A stretch of 64,000 nucleotides of DNA, taken from positions 496,001 through 560,000 of the forward strand of contig CAVXFL010000009.1 in assembly GCA_963761015.1 (NCBI GenBank), given 5' to 3'. The notes below the pieces were generated by a model. The model ran no database searches. It was not told the origin of the DNA and worked only from the letters and a program-made list of their open reading frames with translations. The position numbers and the translations under genes were made by a program. This document shows positions 44,425 to 54,965 of this stretch, piece after piece; position 1 is the first letter of the stretch, and every line of letters starts with the position of its first letter. The DNA is from CAVXFL01 sp963761015 (GTDB taxonomy: Bacteria; Pseudomonadota; Alphaproteobacteria; Acetobacterales; Acetobacteraceae).

Positions 44425-44895
44425 CTGCCGGCTCTGATTACGGGGATCGTCGGCAGCATCGAAATATTCCAGTCCCAGCGGGCCAATCGCCGTGACCTGC
44501 GTGACGTACTCGCCTGACTTGGCCCAGTGGAAATGGGGCGTGTCGCCGGGCAGCACAATCACGGCTCCCGGCGGAAACGCTTGCAGCTTGTCACTGTCGA
44601 ACTGTTCACCAAGGCCGATATAAAACACGCCCGACATGACCGTATAGATCCGGTCCTCCGGATGCCTGTGCGGCATCAGCTTTACGCCGCTGGGCACCTT
44701 CACTCTGATGACGTAAGGCCCGGGCTCGGAGGGCTGGCCGACCATTACCGCAAGACGCGCCTCGGGCGGAAAAGCCGGAAACGGTTGCCAGTCGATGTGT
44801 TCAGGCAGGATCGATCTGAACACCGCCTGGCCTGGCTGATGCGGGCGCGTCATGTCGGTCTCCGGTTTCGTCATGTGCGTCGCTCCAAGAAGCAT
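44413..44895 (-). CDS. Cupin-domain protein
   Basis: A 160-residue single-cupin protein. The metal-binding cupin motif 1 is visible in KLMPHRHPEDRIYTVMSGVF (two His and the Glu spacing of DUF4437-like cupins) and motif 2 in FPPGAVIVLPGDTPHFHWAK. Such proteins bind a metal and act as isomerases, dioxygenases or sensors; no substrate is evident. Met-8 or Met-15 are alternative starts. The gene is bracketed by two nearly identical 54-base palindromic repeats, and its final codons lie inside one of them. Confidence 0.75.
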   Translation of the reverse strand: MLLGATHMTKPETDMTRPHQPGQAVFRSILPEHIDWQPFPAFPPEARLAVMVGQPSEPGPYVIRVKVPSGVKLMPHRHPEDRIYTVMSGVFYIGLGEQFDSDKLQAFPPGAVIVLPGDTPHFHWAKSGEYVTQVTAIGPLGLEYFDAADDPRNQSRQFRK

Positions 44896-44956
44896 TAGAG
44901 ATGGCTCGTTTTAGCGTCGTCGATGGCGCCACCAACCCGCCGCTTTTCTCGGCTCT

Positions 44957-45010
44957 GGCGGATTACCCCCCGCTTGCGCCGGGGTTATCCGCCCTACGTC
45001 ATTGCCGAAA
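44957..45010. repeat. GNRA-capped palindromic repeat, copy B
   Basis: Direct repeat of 44371-44424 (52 of 54 bases). It begins seven bases after the stop codon of the CoA-ligase gene on the minus strand and could form its 3' hairpin. Confidence 0.75.
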
Positions 45011-45017
45011 AGTCCTA

Positions 45018-46357
<1,340 letters not shown>

Positions 46358-46361
<4 letters not shown>

Positions 46362-46930
46362 GATGGCAGGTCCCGCAGCAGCGCGGCGGCGGCGCGGACG
46401 CAGGTCTCGAACGGACCGAGGTCGTGCCAGCGGGCATCCGGCAAGTCGGCGACGACCAGCGTGCCGCCCGAGGCGTCGATCGCGCCGTCCAGCATCAGGT
46501 TGTCGAACAGGCCGAAATTCTCGATCAGCATGCCGTCGGCATCGCAATCGGCGGTCTCCGCCCGCCGAGCGCCGGCCAGGGCGAGCGTGCGCGCGGCGAA
46601 ACCGTCGGCCACCGCGGACCAGGCGAACACCGGGCGGCTGAGCGCGCGCATGAAGCCGACCTCGAACGCCGTGCCCACGTCGGCGCTCGGGCCGCGGAAC
46701 GGGGTGAGGTTCGCGATGACGGCGTCGCAGCCGCGCATATGCGCCTCGTTGCGGCGATGGATGCGCGCCGCCTCCGCCAGGGTGGCCCATTCCGCCGGCT
46801 CGGGCAGCGCATCGAGCGGCGAAATGCCCACGAGCCCGTGCCGCTCGCAGATGCGCTTGAGCGCCGCCGCGCGCCCGACCGCGTCGGGCAGGAACACGTC
46901 CGGTCCGGCGAGATAGACTCGGGGGCCCAT
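46358..46930 (-). CDS. Nucleoside 2-deoxyribosyltransferase family protein
   Basis: A 190-residue protein starting MGPRVYLAGPDVFLPDAVGR. The family core is RRNEAHMRGCDAVIANLTPF followed by GPSADVGTAFEVGFMRAL, where the Glu in AFEVGFM is the usual nucleophile and Asn/Asp residues bind the ribose. These enzymes exchange bases on deoxynucleosides; related proteins hydrolyse nucleotides. The start at 46930 removes an Arg/Ala-rich extension. It overlaps paaK by four bases and is divergent from icd. Confidence 0.85.
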
Positions 46931-47067
46931 GGCGGCAGTCTGCCCCGCCCCGCGCGGCGAGGCCAGCCGCCATGCCCCGCCCTCGCTTGCCGCCGCGCGG
47001 GTGCGGTGCAAATGTCCGCCGCGCCGCGGCGGCAGCGCCGTCGCGCGGGCGAGCGCGAGAGGACGGG

Positions 47068-48288
47068 ATGGCCAAGATCAAGGTGAAAACCCCATTGGTG
47101 GAGCTGGACGGGGACGAGATGACCCGCATCATCTGGGGATTCATCAAGGACAAGCTGATCCTGCCCTATCTCGATATCGCGTTGATCTACTGCGATCTCG
47201 GCATCGAGCACCGCGACGCCACCGACGACCAGGTGACCGTCGATGCCGCGCACGCCATCAAGCGATACGGCGTCGGCGTGAAATGCGCGACCATCACGCC
47301 GGACGAGGCGCGGGTGCGCGAGTTCAACCTCAAGCGCATGTGGCGCAGCCCGAACGGCACCATCCGCAACATCCTCGACGGCACGATCTTCCGCGAGCCG
47401 ATCATCTGCCGCAACGTGCCGCGCCTGGTGCCGCACTGGACGCAGCCGATCGTGATCGGCCGCCACGCCTATGGCGACATCTATCGCGCCGCCGAGACGA
47501 AGATCCCCGGCCCCGGCAAGGTCACGCTGGTCTATCAGCCGGAAGGCGGCGGGCAGCCGCAGGTGTGGGACGTGCACGACTTCAAGAGCGCCGGCGTCGC
47601 GCTCGGCATGCACAACACGCGCCCGTCCATCGAGGGCTTCGCCCGCGCCTCGTTCAACTACGCGCTGGAACGCAAGTATCCGATCTATCTCTCGACCAAG
47701 AACACGATCCTGAAAGCCTATGACGGCATGTTCAAGGACGTGTTCCAGGAGATTTACGACGCCGAGTTCCGCGCCCGCTTCGAGCAGAACGGCCTTACCT
47801 ACGAGCACCGCCTGATCGACGACATGGTGGCGAGCGCGCTGAAATGGTCCGGCGGCTATGTGTGGGCCTGCAAGAACTACGACGGCGACGTCGAAAGCGA
47901 TATCGTCGCGCAGGGCTTCGGCAGCCTCGGGCTGATGACCAGCGTGCTGATGTCGCCGGACGGCCGCACCGTCGAGAGCGAGGCGGCGCACGGCACGGTG
48001 ACGCGCCATTACCGCGAGCACCAGAAGGGGCGGGAAACGTCCACCAACCCGATCGCCTCGATTTTCGCCTGGACGCGCGGCCTCGCGTACCGGGGCAAGT
48101 TCGACGCCACGCCGGAGGTGACGCGCTTCGCCGAGACCCTGGAGCGCGTCTGCGTGCAGACGGTCGAGAGCGGCTTCATGACCAAGGATCTCGCGATCCT
48201 GATCGGCAAGGATCAGCCCTGGCTGAACACGCAGGATTTCCTGGCGAAGCTGGACGAGCGGCTGAAGGCCGAAATGGCCTTGGCCTAG
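47068..48288 (+). CDS. icd: NADP-dependent isocitrate dehydrogenase
   Basis: A 406-residue TCA-cycle enzyme oxidising isocitrate to 2-oxoglutarate with NADP. The eukaryotic/alphaproteobacterial homodimeric type is shown by MAKIKVKTPLVELDGDEMTR, FREPIICRNVPRLVPHWTQP, YPIYLSTKNTILKAYDGMFK, the active-site YDGDVESDIVAQGFGSLG and EAAHGTVTRHYREHQKG. The start at 47068 follows GAGAGGACGG. Together with transhydrogenase it links central carbon flow to NADPH. The gene is intact. Confidence 0.96.
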   Translation: MAKIKVKTPLVELDGDEMTRIIWGFIKDKLILPYLDIALIYCDLGIEHRDATDDQVTVDAAHAIKRYGVGVKCATITPDEARVREFNLKRMWRSPNGTIRNILDGTIFREPIICRNVPRLVPHWTQPIVIGRHAYGDIYRAAETKIPGPGKVTLVYQPEGGGQPQVWDVHDFKSAGVALGMHNTRPSIEGFARASFNYALERKYPIYLSTKNTILKAYDGMFKDVFQEIYDAEFRARFEQNGLTYEHRLIDDMVASALKWSGGYVWACKNYDGDVESDIVAQGFGSLGLMTSVLMSPDGRTVESEAAHGTVTRHYREHQKGRETSTNPIASIFAWTRGLAYRGKFDATPEVTRFAETLERVCVQTVESGFMTKDLAILIGKDQPWLNTQDFLAKLDERLKAEMALA

Positions 48289-48306
48289 GCGGGCCCTGGC
48301 TTCGGG

Positions 48307-49257
48307 TTGGCAGGGAACATTCCGCGAATGCTCGTCATGCGCGGCCTTGAGCCGGGCATCTCGGCGGCGCTCGGAGATTGCCGGGTCGGGCCCGGCCATG
48401 ACGGGGACGGTGGTTCCGCGCCGCGCGAACCGGACCTGGGCCGGCGCGGGCTGCTGATGAGCGGCCTGGCCGCCGGGCTCGCCCTCGCGGCCGCGCCGGC
48501 CGAGGCCCAGGTGGTTCACACCGACACGGCGGGCCTGTTCGTCGGCGAGGCGCAGATTACCGTCTCCGACGGTCCTATTCCGGCCTATTACGCGCGCCCC
48601 GCGCAGGGCGGGCCGTTCGGGACCGTGCTGGTGATCGAGGAGATTTTCGGGGTCAACGACTGGCTGAAGGATGTCTGCCGCCGGCTCGCCAAGGCGGGCC
48701 TTCTGGCGGTCGCGCCCGAGCTGTACGCCAGGATCGGCGATCTCGTGCGCATGAAGGACATGCACCAGATCCAGCGCGACGTGATTTCCCACGCCCCCGA
48801 CGCCAGGATGCTGCGCGACCTGGACGCCACCGCTTCCTGGGCGGCGGCCAATGGCGGCGATCCCAAGCGGCTCGGCGTGATGGGGTTCGGCCAAGGCGGG
48901 CGCGATGCCTGGCTCTACGCCGAACACAATCCGCATCTGAAGGCGGCGGTCGTGTGGTACGGGCCGGTGAGCGGCCCGACCAGCCCGATCCAGCCGCACA
49001 CGCCCCTGGCGTTGGCTGGCCAACTGAAATGTCCGCTACTGGGGCTCTACGGCGGCAAGGACGCGAGCACGAAGCCCAAGGAAGTGAACGCGGCGGCCGA
49101 CAAGGCCGAGGCGGCGGGACGGACGGTGGTGATCGCCTGGTTCCCCGACGCGCCGGCCGGGTTCGCCGCCGATGACCGGCCGACCTACACGGCCGAGGAC
49201 GCCGCCAATGGCTGGAAGCGCGCGCTCGCATGGTTCAAGGAGCACGGGCTTGCATGA
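48307..49257 (+). CDS. Dienelactone-hydrolase-family protein lacking the nucleophile
   Basis: About 290 residues with a Tat-like signal (GRRGLLMSGLAAGLALAAAP) and a dienelactone hydrolase fold (VLVIEEIFGVNDWLKDVCRR). The family's nucleophile block GFCWGG reads GFGQGG here, and the His region APHAFHADYRPSY reads APAGFAADDRPTY, so both Cys and His of the triad are missing; Asp in LYGGKDAS remains. It is probably not a hydrolase of the usual kind. The first 45 residues cover a GC-rich palindrome and the true start is likely further in. It overlaps the glycosyltransferase gene by four bases. Confidence 0.8.
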   Translation: MAGNIPRMLVMRGLEPGISAALGDCRVGPGHDGDGGSAPREPDLGRRGLLMSGLAAGLALAAAPAEAQVVHTDTAGLFVGEAQITVSDGPIPAYYARPAQGGPFGTVLVIEEIFGVNDWLKDVCRRLAKAGLLAVAPELYARIGDLVRMKDMHQIQRDVISHAPDARMLRDLDATASWAAANGGDPKRLGVMGFGQGGRDAWLYAEHNPHLKAAVVWYGPVSGPTSPIQPHTPLALAGQLKCPLLGLYGGKDASTKPKEVNAAADKAEAAGRTVVIAWFPDAPAGFAADDRPTYTAEDAANGWKRALAWFKEHGLA

Positions 49258-50468
49258 ACGCGGTTGCCGCTGAGCCGGAGCAGCCGGGGGCTGCCGATTC
49301 CGGCCCAGGCGGGAGCGGCGGGTGCGAACTGACCGTCCTGATGCCGTGCCTGAACGAGGCGGAGACGCTGGCGCGCTGCATCGACAAGGCGCGCCGCTTT
49401 CTGCGCGACGCCGGCGTGGATGGCGAAGTCCTCGTCGCCGACAACGGCAGCACGGACAATTCCCAGGTGATCGCGCGGGGCCACGGCGCGCGCGTCGTCG
49501 CGGTGGCGCCGCGTGGCTATGGCGCCGCGCTGCTGGGCGGCATCGCGGCGGCGCGCGGTCGCTACGTCGTGATGGGCGACGCCGACGACAGCTACGATTT
49601 TTCGGCTTTGTCCGGCTTCCTGACCGAACTGCGCCGGGGCGCCGATCTGGTCATGGGCAATCGCTTCCAGGGCGGCATCGCGCCCGGGGCGATGCCGCCG
49701 CTGCACCGCTATCTGGGCAACCCGGTGCTGAGCGGTCTCGGCCGGCTGTTCTTCGGTGTCGAATGCGGCGATTTTCATTGCGGCCTGCGCGGCTTTCGCC
49801 GCGATGCCATGTTGCGGCTCGACCTGCGCACGACGGGGATGGAGTTCGCGAGCGAGATGGTGGTCCGCGCCGCGCTTGCCGGGCTGCGGATCGGTGAAGT
49901 GCCGACCACGCTGGCCAGGGACGGCCGCTCGCGCCGGCCGCATCTGCGCACCTGGCACGACGGCTGGCGGCACCTGCGCTTTCTGCTGATGTACAGCCCG
50001 CGCTGGCTGTTCCTGTACAGCGGGCTCGGCATGATGGCGGCGGGGCTGGCGATCGCCCTGTTGGTGCTTCCGGGGCCGACCGAGATCGCCGACGGCGTGT
50101 TCCTCGACATCCACACCTTGCTGGTCGGCTGCATGGCGATCCTGGTCGGCTTGCAGAGCGTCACGTTCGGCCTGCTCGCCGCCCAATACGGCAACGCGCA
50201 GGGCCTGATCCCGGCCTCGCCGCGCATTTCGCCGCTGCTGCGCTGGCTGACGCTCGAACGCATGCTGCTCGTCGCGGGGACCGCGTTCCTGCTCGGGCTC
50301 ACCGGGTTCGGCGCGACGCTCTATTTATGGTCGGCGGCGCATTTCGGCCCGCTGCAGTACCGCGCCACGATGCGGCTGCTGATCGTGTCCCTCACCCTGA
50401 TCGTGGGTGGGATCCAGCTCGGATTGAGTGGCTTTCTCGCGAGCGTCATGCAGATCCGGCATCGGTAG
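49254..50468 (+). CDS. Family 2 glycosyltransferase with C-terminal membrane domain
   Basis: A 404-residue enzyme. The GT2 domain has LTVLMPCLNEAETLARCIDK, VLVADNGSTDNSQVIA and the metal/nucleotide motif MGDADDSYDF; GLRGFRRDAMLRLDLRTTG resembles dolichol- or polyprenyl-phosphate sugar transferases. About four C-terminal transmembrane helices follow from residue 260 (for example WLFLYSGLGMMAAGLAIALL). It probably attaches a sugar to a lipid carrier at the inner membrane. The ATG overlaps the stop of the preceding gene (ATGA), suggesting coupled expression. Confidence 0.88.
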   Translation: MNAVAAEPEQPGAADSGPGGSGGCELTVLMPCLNEAETLARCIDKARRFLRDAGVDGEVLVADNGSTDNSQVIARGHGARVVAVAPRGYGAALLGGIAAARGRYVVMGDADDSYDFSALSGFLTELRRGADLVMGNRFQGGIAPGAMPPLHRYLGNPVLSGLGRLFFGVECGDFHCGLRGFRRDAMLRLDLRTTGMEFASEMVVRAALAGLRIGEVPTTLARDGRSRRPHLRTWHDGWRHLRFLLMYSPRWLFLYSGLGMMAAGLAIALLVLPGPTEIADGVFLDIHTLLVGCMAILVGLQSVTFGLLAAQYGNAQGLIPASPRISPLLRWLTLERMLLVAGTAFLLGLTGFGATLYLWSAAHFGPLQYRATMRLLIVSLTLIVGGIQLGLSGFLASVMQIRHR

Positions 50469-50486
50469 CGAGCGGCCGCGCGCCGG

Positions 50487-51461
50487 TCAGTGCAGCCTCG
50501 GCGCCTTGAGGAAGCTGGCGCGGTCGGCGGAGGGGATCGTGATCTCGAGTTCCGTGTCGTCGCGGCCCAGATGCAGCGCGATCGGCGCGCCGGCCGGGCC
50601 GGTCGCCCAGACCCGGCGCCAGAGCGCCGCGAGATCGCTCACCTCCTCGTCCCGAACCGCCAGGATGCGATCCCCGGCATGCACGCCGGCCTGCTCGGCC
50701 GGGCCGCCGTCGGCCAGGCCGCCGACCACCAGCGATTCCTCGTTCTCGGTCACGTAGAGCCCGAGCCATGGCCGCACCGGGCGGTTCACCCGGCCATAGG
50801 TGACCATCTCGTCGATCACCGTGGTCAGGAGATCGATCGGCACGACCATGTTCATGTCGAGCCGATGCCCGCGCTCGTCGCCGCGCTGCAGGATCAGCGA
50901 CCCGAGGCCGAGCAGGCGCCCGTCGGTGCCGATGAGCGCGCCGCCGCCCCAGAACGGATGCGCCGGCGCGGTGAAAACCGCCTCGTCCAGCAGGTATTCC
51001 CAGTAGCCGGCGAACTCCTCGCGCCCGACCACACGGGTCTCGATCGCATGGCGTCGTCCGCCCGAGGCGGCAAAGATGGCCTGATCGCCGACCGAAAGCC
51101 GCTTCGAGTCGCCGAACGCCAGCGCCGGCAGCCCGAGCTTCCCGAGCGGCTGCACCAGGCCGAAGCCGCTCTGCTGATCGTACGCCAGCGCGTGCCCCGG
51201 CACGGCGCCGGCCTCCGGCGAGGTCAGCCACACCGTCTCGGCTTCCGTAATCAGGTAGCCGATCGTGGCGACCAGGCCGTTCTCGCGGATGACGACGCCG
51301 CTGCCGGCGCGTTCGGTGCCGAGGACCCCCGCCGTAAAGGCGTCCGGCGGAACCTGCGTGCGCACGCCGACGACCGCCTTGAGCGCGCGTTCCAGGTCGA
51401 ACGCGTAGTCACCCGGATTGGGCTGCAGCTTCAGCGGAATTTCCCAATCGGTCTCATCCAT
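50487..51461 (-). CDS. Trypsin-like/PDZ protein of S1C type without catalytic triad
   Basis: A 324-residue protein with a DegP-like beta-barrel domain (about 30-205) and a PDZ domain (about 225-315, LGLYVTENEESLVVGGLADG then AGVHAGDRILAVRDEEVSDL). The expected His is Tyr in LVATIGYLITEAETVWL, and the expected Ser of GNSGGP is replaced in PAHPFWGGGALIG. No signal peptide is present. It therefore looks like a non-proteolytic, PDZ-bearing scaffold or chaperone. This substitution pattern may be typical of its subfamily. It is convergent with the glycosyltransferase gene. Confidence 0.83.
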   Translation of the reverse strand: MDETDWEIPLKLQPNPGDYAFDLERALKAVVGVRTQVPPDAFTAGVLGTERAGSGVVIRENGLVATIGYLITEAETVWLTSPEAGAVPGHALAYDQQSGFGLVQPLGKLGLPALAFGDSKRLSVGDQAIFAASGGRRHAIETRVVGREEFAGYWEYLLDEAVFTAPAHPFWGGGALIGTDGRLLGLGSLILQRGDERGHRLDMNMVVPIDLLTTVIDEMVTYGRVNRPVRPWLGLYVTENEESLVVGGLADGGPAEQAGVHAGDRILAVRDEEVSDLAALWRRVWATGPAGAPIALHLGRDDTELEITIPSADRASFLKAPRLH

Positions 51462-51622
51462 GACGGGTCGGGCCTCCCTCTTCGAGCCGAGCCGCGCGCC
51501 CCGCGCGCAATAGATGGCTAACGGCCGGCCGCCAGGTTAGTGGCCGAGGCGGTCATCCAGCGGGTTGATGGTTGACACGGAATCGGGCGTTGGGCCCGCT
51601 CCAGCATCATCGGGGAACGACC

Positions 51623-51694
51623 ATGCGGCATTATGCCGGGATCGATGTCGCGTTGGAAAGCGCCAACCGCGCGTGCGCGACGCGGTGGCGCTCG
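51623..51694 (+). pseudogene. IS110-family transposase remnant (N-terminus only)
   Basis: MRHYAGIDVALESAN is the standard start of IS110-type DEDD transposases, including the first catalytic Asp in GIDV. Similarity ends within about 20 codons and the frame runs into the neighbouring gene on the other strand, so this is a decayed or truncated element. Its upstream bases (about 51540-51622, with TTGACA at 51573) may be remaining left-end sequence. Confidence 0.6.
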
Positions 51695-51716
51695 CCAGCA
51701 CCGCGAACCGCGTCGG

Positions 51717-52067
51717 CTACGCCAACTCCACGCCGACAATCCGGTAAATCCGCTCTGGCTCGGCCGGAGGGCAGAGGGTGACGTATTCGCCGGGGCGGAA
51801 TACGGCTGCCGCCAGTGGCCAGACCGGGGCGTCGTCGCTCTCGACGCTGCGCAGCCCCCAGCGATCCTCCAGCCGCACCACGTCGACCGCCCGATCCGGG
51901 CGATCCCCGCGAAAGCGGCGGGCGCCCCAGCCGCTCGGGTCCGTGGCGAAGGCCTGCTCGTCCAAGTGGCCCTGCGGGGTCAGGCAGACACGCAACTCGA
52001 GGCCGTCGGAGATGTCGCCGTGCGGGGCATCCGGCCGATACGCCAGCAACATCGTCACCGTCTGCAT
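51717..52067 (-). CDS. Conserved hypothetical protein
   Basis: A 116-residue soluble protein not recognised. It starts MQTVTMLLAYRPDAPHGDIS, contains LRVCLTPQGHLDEQAFATDP and VVRLEDRWGLRSVESDDAPV, and ends in a beta strand ERIYRIVGVELA. It looks like a small beta-rich domain. No signal, membrane segment or metal motif is visible. It lies between kup and the IS110 remnant, and the end of the gene abuts the remnant. Confidence 0.6.
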   Translation of the reverse strand: MQTVTMLLAYRPDAPHGDISDGLELRVCLTPQGHLDEQAFATDPSGWGARRFRGDRPDRAVDVVRLEDRWGLRSVESDDAPVWPLAAAVFRPGEYVTLCPPAEPERIYRIVGVELA

Positions 52068-52187
52068 GTATCCCCCGCCGTCGCTACGGACCGCGCACCC
52101 GCCCGCCGGCGATCTTCCGTCCCCCGCCGCCTTGAACGCCGGGGCGGCGATGCCGGTTCGGGTCGGCCCACCCGCACGACGCCCTGC

Positions 52188-54083
52188 TCAGATCGCCACG
52201 CGCACCCCAAGCTCGACGACGCGGTCGCTCGGAATGCCGAAGAACTCGGTAGCGGAGACCGCATTGCGCGCCATGACCAGGAACAGCCACAGCCGCCAGA
52301 GCGGCAGCTTCGGCACCATGCCGGGCACCAGCGTCTCGCGGCCGAGGAAGTAACTGACCTGCATCGGGTCGAACGGCAGCCCCTTGTCGCGCAGCGCTTC
52401 CAGCGCGCGGGGGATATCCGGGCTTTCCATGAACCCGTAGCGGATGATGACACGATAAATGCCCTCGGTCAGTTCCGTCACCTCCGCGCGCTGCTCCGGC
52501 GCGACGTCCGGCACGTCCAGGTTGTTGACGGTGACGAACACCACGCGTTCGTGCAGCACCTTGTTGTGCTTGAGATTGTGCAGCAGCGCGCCGGGCACGT
52601 AATCGGGGTTCGCGGTCAGGAACACCGCCATGCCGGGGACCCGGATGGTGCGCGATTGCGGCAGGCGCGTGAGGAAGCGAGGCGAGCGGCAGGCTGTCCT
52701 GCCGCCAGCGCGCCAGCATCAGCTCGCGCCCGCGCGCCCAGGTGGTCGTCAGCAGCAGCAAGGCGCCGCCGAGCGCCAGCGGCACCCAGCCGCCCTCGAT
52801 CACCTTCAGCGTGTTGGCGGCAAAGAACGCGCTGTCGAGCAGGAGGAAGAAGCCGAAGACCGCCGCCACGGCCAGCCTCGACCACTTGAACTGCCGGCGG
52901 AACACCACCGTCGCCAGCATGGCAGTGCAGATGAAGGTGCCCGTCACCGCGATGCCGTAGGCCGAGGCCAGCGCGTCGCTGCTCTTGAACGTCAGCACGA
53001 GCACGACCACGGCGATGGCGAGCGCGGTGTTGATCTGCGGCAGATAGATCTGGCCGGCCTCGGTCGCGCTGGTGTGCCGCACCACCATGCGCGGGAAGAA
53101 GCCGAGTTGCATGCACTGACGCGCGATCGAGAACGCGCCGGAAATCACCGCCTGGCTGGCGATGACGGTGGCCGCGGTGGCGAGAAACACCATCGGCAGG
53201 CGCAGGAACTCCGGCGCCAACAGATAGAACGGATTTTCCAGCGCCCTCGGATCGCGCATCATCAGCGCGCCCTGGCCGAAATAGTTCAGCACCAGGCAGG
53301 GCAGCACGTAGAACAGCCAGTCCAGCCGGATCGGCCGCGCGCCGAAATGCCCCATGTCGGCGTACAGCGCCTCCGCGCCGGTCACCGTCAGCACCACCGC
53401 GCCGAGGGCAACGAAGGCCAGCAGCTCGTAGTGGATGCAGAGCCAGAGCCGCGTAGGTGGGCGAGAGTGCGAGCAACACGGAGGGGCGATACAGGATCGC
53501 GTGCAGCCCCAGAGCGCCGATGGACGGCGAACCAGACCGCAATCACCGGGCCGAACACGCGGCCGACCCGGGCCGTGCCGCGCGACTGGACCGCGAACAA
53601 GCCGATGATGATCGATTGCCGAGATCGGCAGCACCCAGGCCTTCAGCGGGGGACGCGGCACCTCCAGCCCCTCCACCGCCGAAAGCACCGAAATCGCCGG
53701 GGTTATGGCGCCGTCGCCGAAGAACAGGCAGGCGCCGACGATCCGACCAGCGCCAGCGCGCGGCGCGTCCGGGGCGTGTCGCGAAACCCGTTGCGCCAGC
53801 GCCATGAGCGCGAGGATGCCGCCTTCGCCGCGGTTGTCGGCGCGCATCACCAGGAAGTCACGTATTTCACCGTGACGATCAGGATCAGCGACCAGAACAT
53901 CAGCGAGAGGATGCCGAGGATTTCCCGGTCGGTGATGCCGTGATGCGTGAAATGCACCAGGCTGGCGCGGAAGGCGTAGAGCGGGCTGGTGCCGATGTCG
54001 CCGTAAACGACCCCCAGGGCGCCGACGAGCAATCCGAACCGCAAGCCGGGGCGGTGGACGGTCTCGAAGGCGGTTTCGCTCAT
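52188..54083 (-). CDS. kup: Kup-family potassium uptake permease (multiple frameshifts)
   Basis: The span equals a normal Kup protein of about 630 residues. The N-terminus GLLVGALGVVYGDIGTSPLY is diagnostic, followed in other frames by MRADNRGEGGILALMALA, LFFGDGAITPAISVLSAVEG, VQSRGTARVGRVFGPVIAVW, IHYELLAFVALGAVVLTVTG, MYDP-type loop NYFGQGALMMRDP and the soluble C-terminus FMESPDIPRALEAL, ending in SYFLGRETLVPGMVPKLPLW. At least five indels are needed (near 53855, 53630, 53540, 53470 and 52690). The concentration of breaks suggests poor sequence quality. Kup is a proton/K+ symporter used at low potassium or acid pH. Confidence 0.88.
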
Positions 54084-54260
54084 GCGCGGGGAATGCCTCG
54101 GCGCAAATGCATCCGGCATTTTCTCATCAAAGGGTGTCGCAGCCCTTCCGTCGGGAATCCGGAGCCCGCCGTGCCATCGCCGATCGCGCGGGCCCGCGGC
54201 GCGGTTGCTCGCGCGGTCGGGACGCATACGCTCGGGGCGGGCGCGGCGGCAAGGGCGCGG

Positions 54261-54965
54261 TCAGCCGCGCGGGCCGAAGATGGCGGAGCCGACGCGAACG
54301 TGGGTGGCACCGTGCGCCACCGCGATCTCGAAATCCGCCGACATGCCCATGGAGAGAACCGACAGCCGGTGCCGGGCCGCGCGTTCGGCGAGCCAGGCGA
54401 AATGCGGCGCCGGGTCCGCGCCCTCGGGCGGGACGCACATGAGCCCGACGAACGCCGTGCCGAAGCGCTCGCGGCAGAGGGCGATGAAGGCGTCCGCCGC
54501 GGCGCGCGCGACACCGGATTTCTGCGGCTCGTCGCCGACGTTCACCTCGACGAGCAGCCTCGGCACCTTGCCGGCGCGGTCCGCCGCGGCGGCGATCGCA
54601 TCGGCGAGCTTCGGCCGATCCAGGGTTTCGATGACGTCGGCGAGACGCACGGCCTCGCGCGCCTTGTTGGTCTGCAGCGGCCCGATCAGGTGCAGCGCGA
54701 GGCCCGGCCACACCTCGCGCAACCCCGCGAACTTGTCGCGCGCCTCCTGCACGCGGTTTTCGCCGAACACGGATTGTCCGGCGGCCAGCGCGGCATTGAC
54801 GGCGGCGACCGGGTGGCCTTTCGACACCGCGACCAATGTGATGTCTTCGGGGCGGCGCCCGGCACGCATGGCGGCCTCGGCGATCCGCCCGCGCACCCGG
54901 CGGAGATTGTCCGGGACGGCGGCGTAGGGCAGTCCCCTGGTGTCGGGGGCGGCGGAGGAGGGCAT
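54261..54965 (-). CDS. yggS: YggS-family pyridoxal-phosphate homeostasis protein
   Basis: A 234-residue PLP-binding protein that buffers vitamin B6. PLP lysine is in ITLVAVSKGHPVAAVNAALA; the family segments VFGENRVQEARDKF, LHLIGPLQTNKA, LLVEVNVGDEPQKSGV, LSMGMSADFEIAVAHGATHV and RVGSAIFGPR are all present. The start ATG occupies 54963-54965, one base offset from the start of the divergent thiE-like gene in the same CATG. Confidence 0.93.
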   Translation of the reverse strand: MPSSAAPDTRGLPYAAVPDNLRRVRGRIAEAAMRAGRRPEDITLVAVSKGHPVAAVNAALAAGQSVFGENRVQEARDKFAGLREVWPGLALHLIGPLQTNKAREAVRLADVIETLDRPKLADAIAAAADRAGKVPRLLVEVNVGDEPQKSGVARAAADAFIALCRERFGTAFVGLMCVPPEGADPAPHFAWLAERAARHRLSVLSMGMSADFEIAVAHGATHVRVGSAIFGPRG

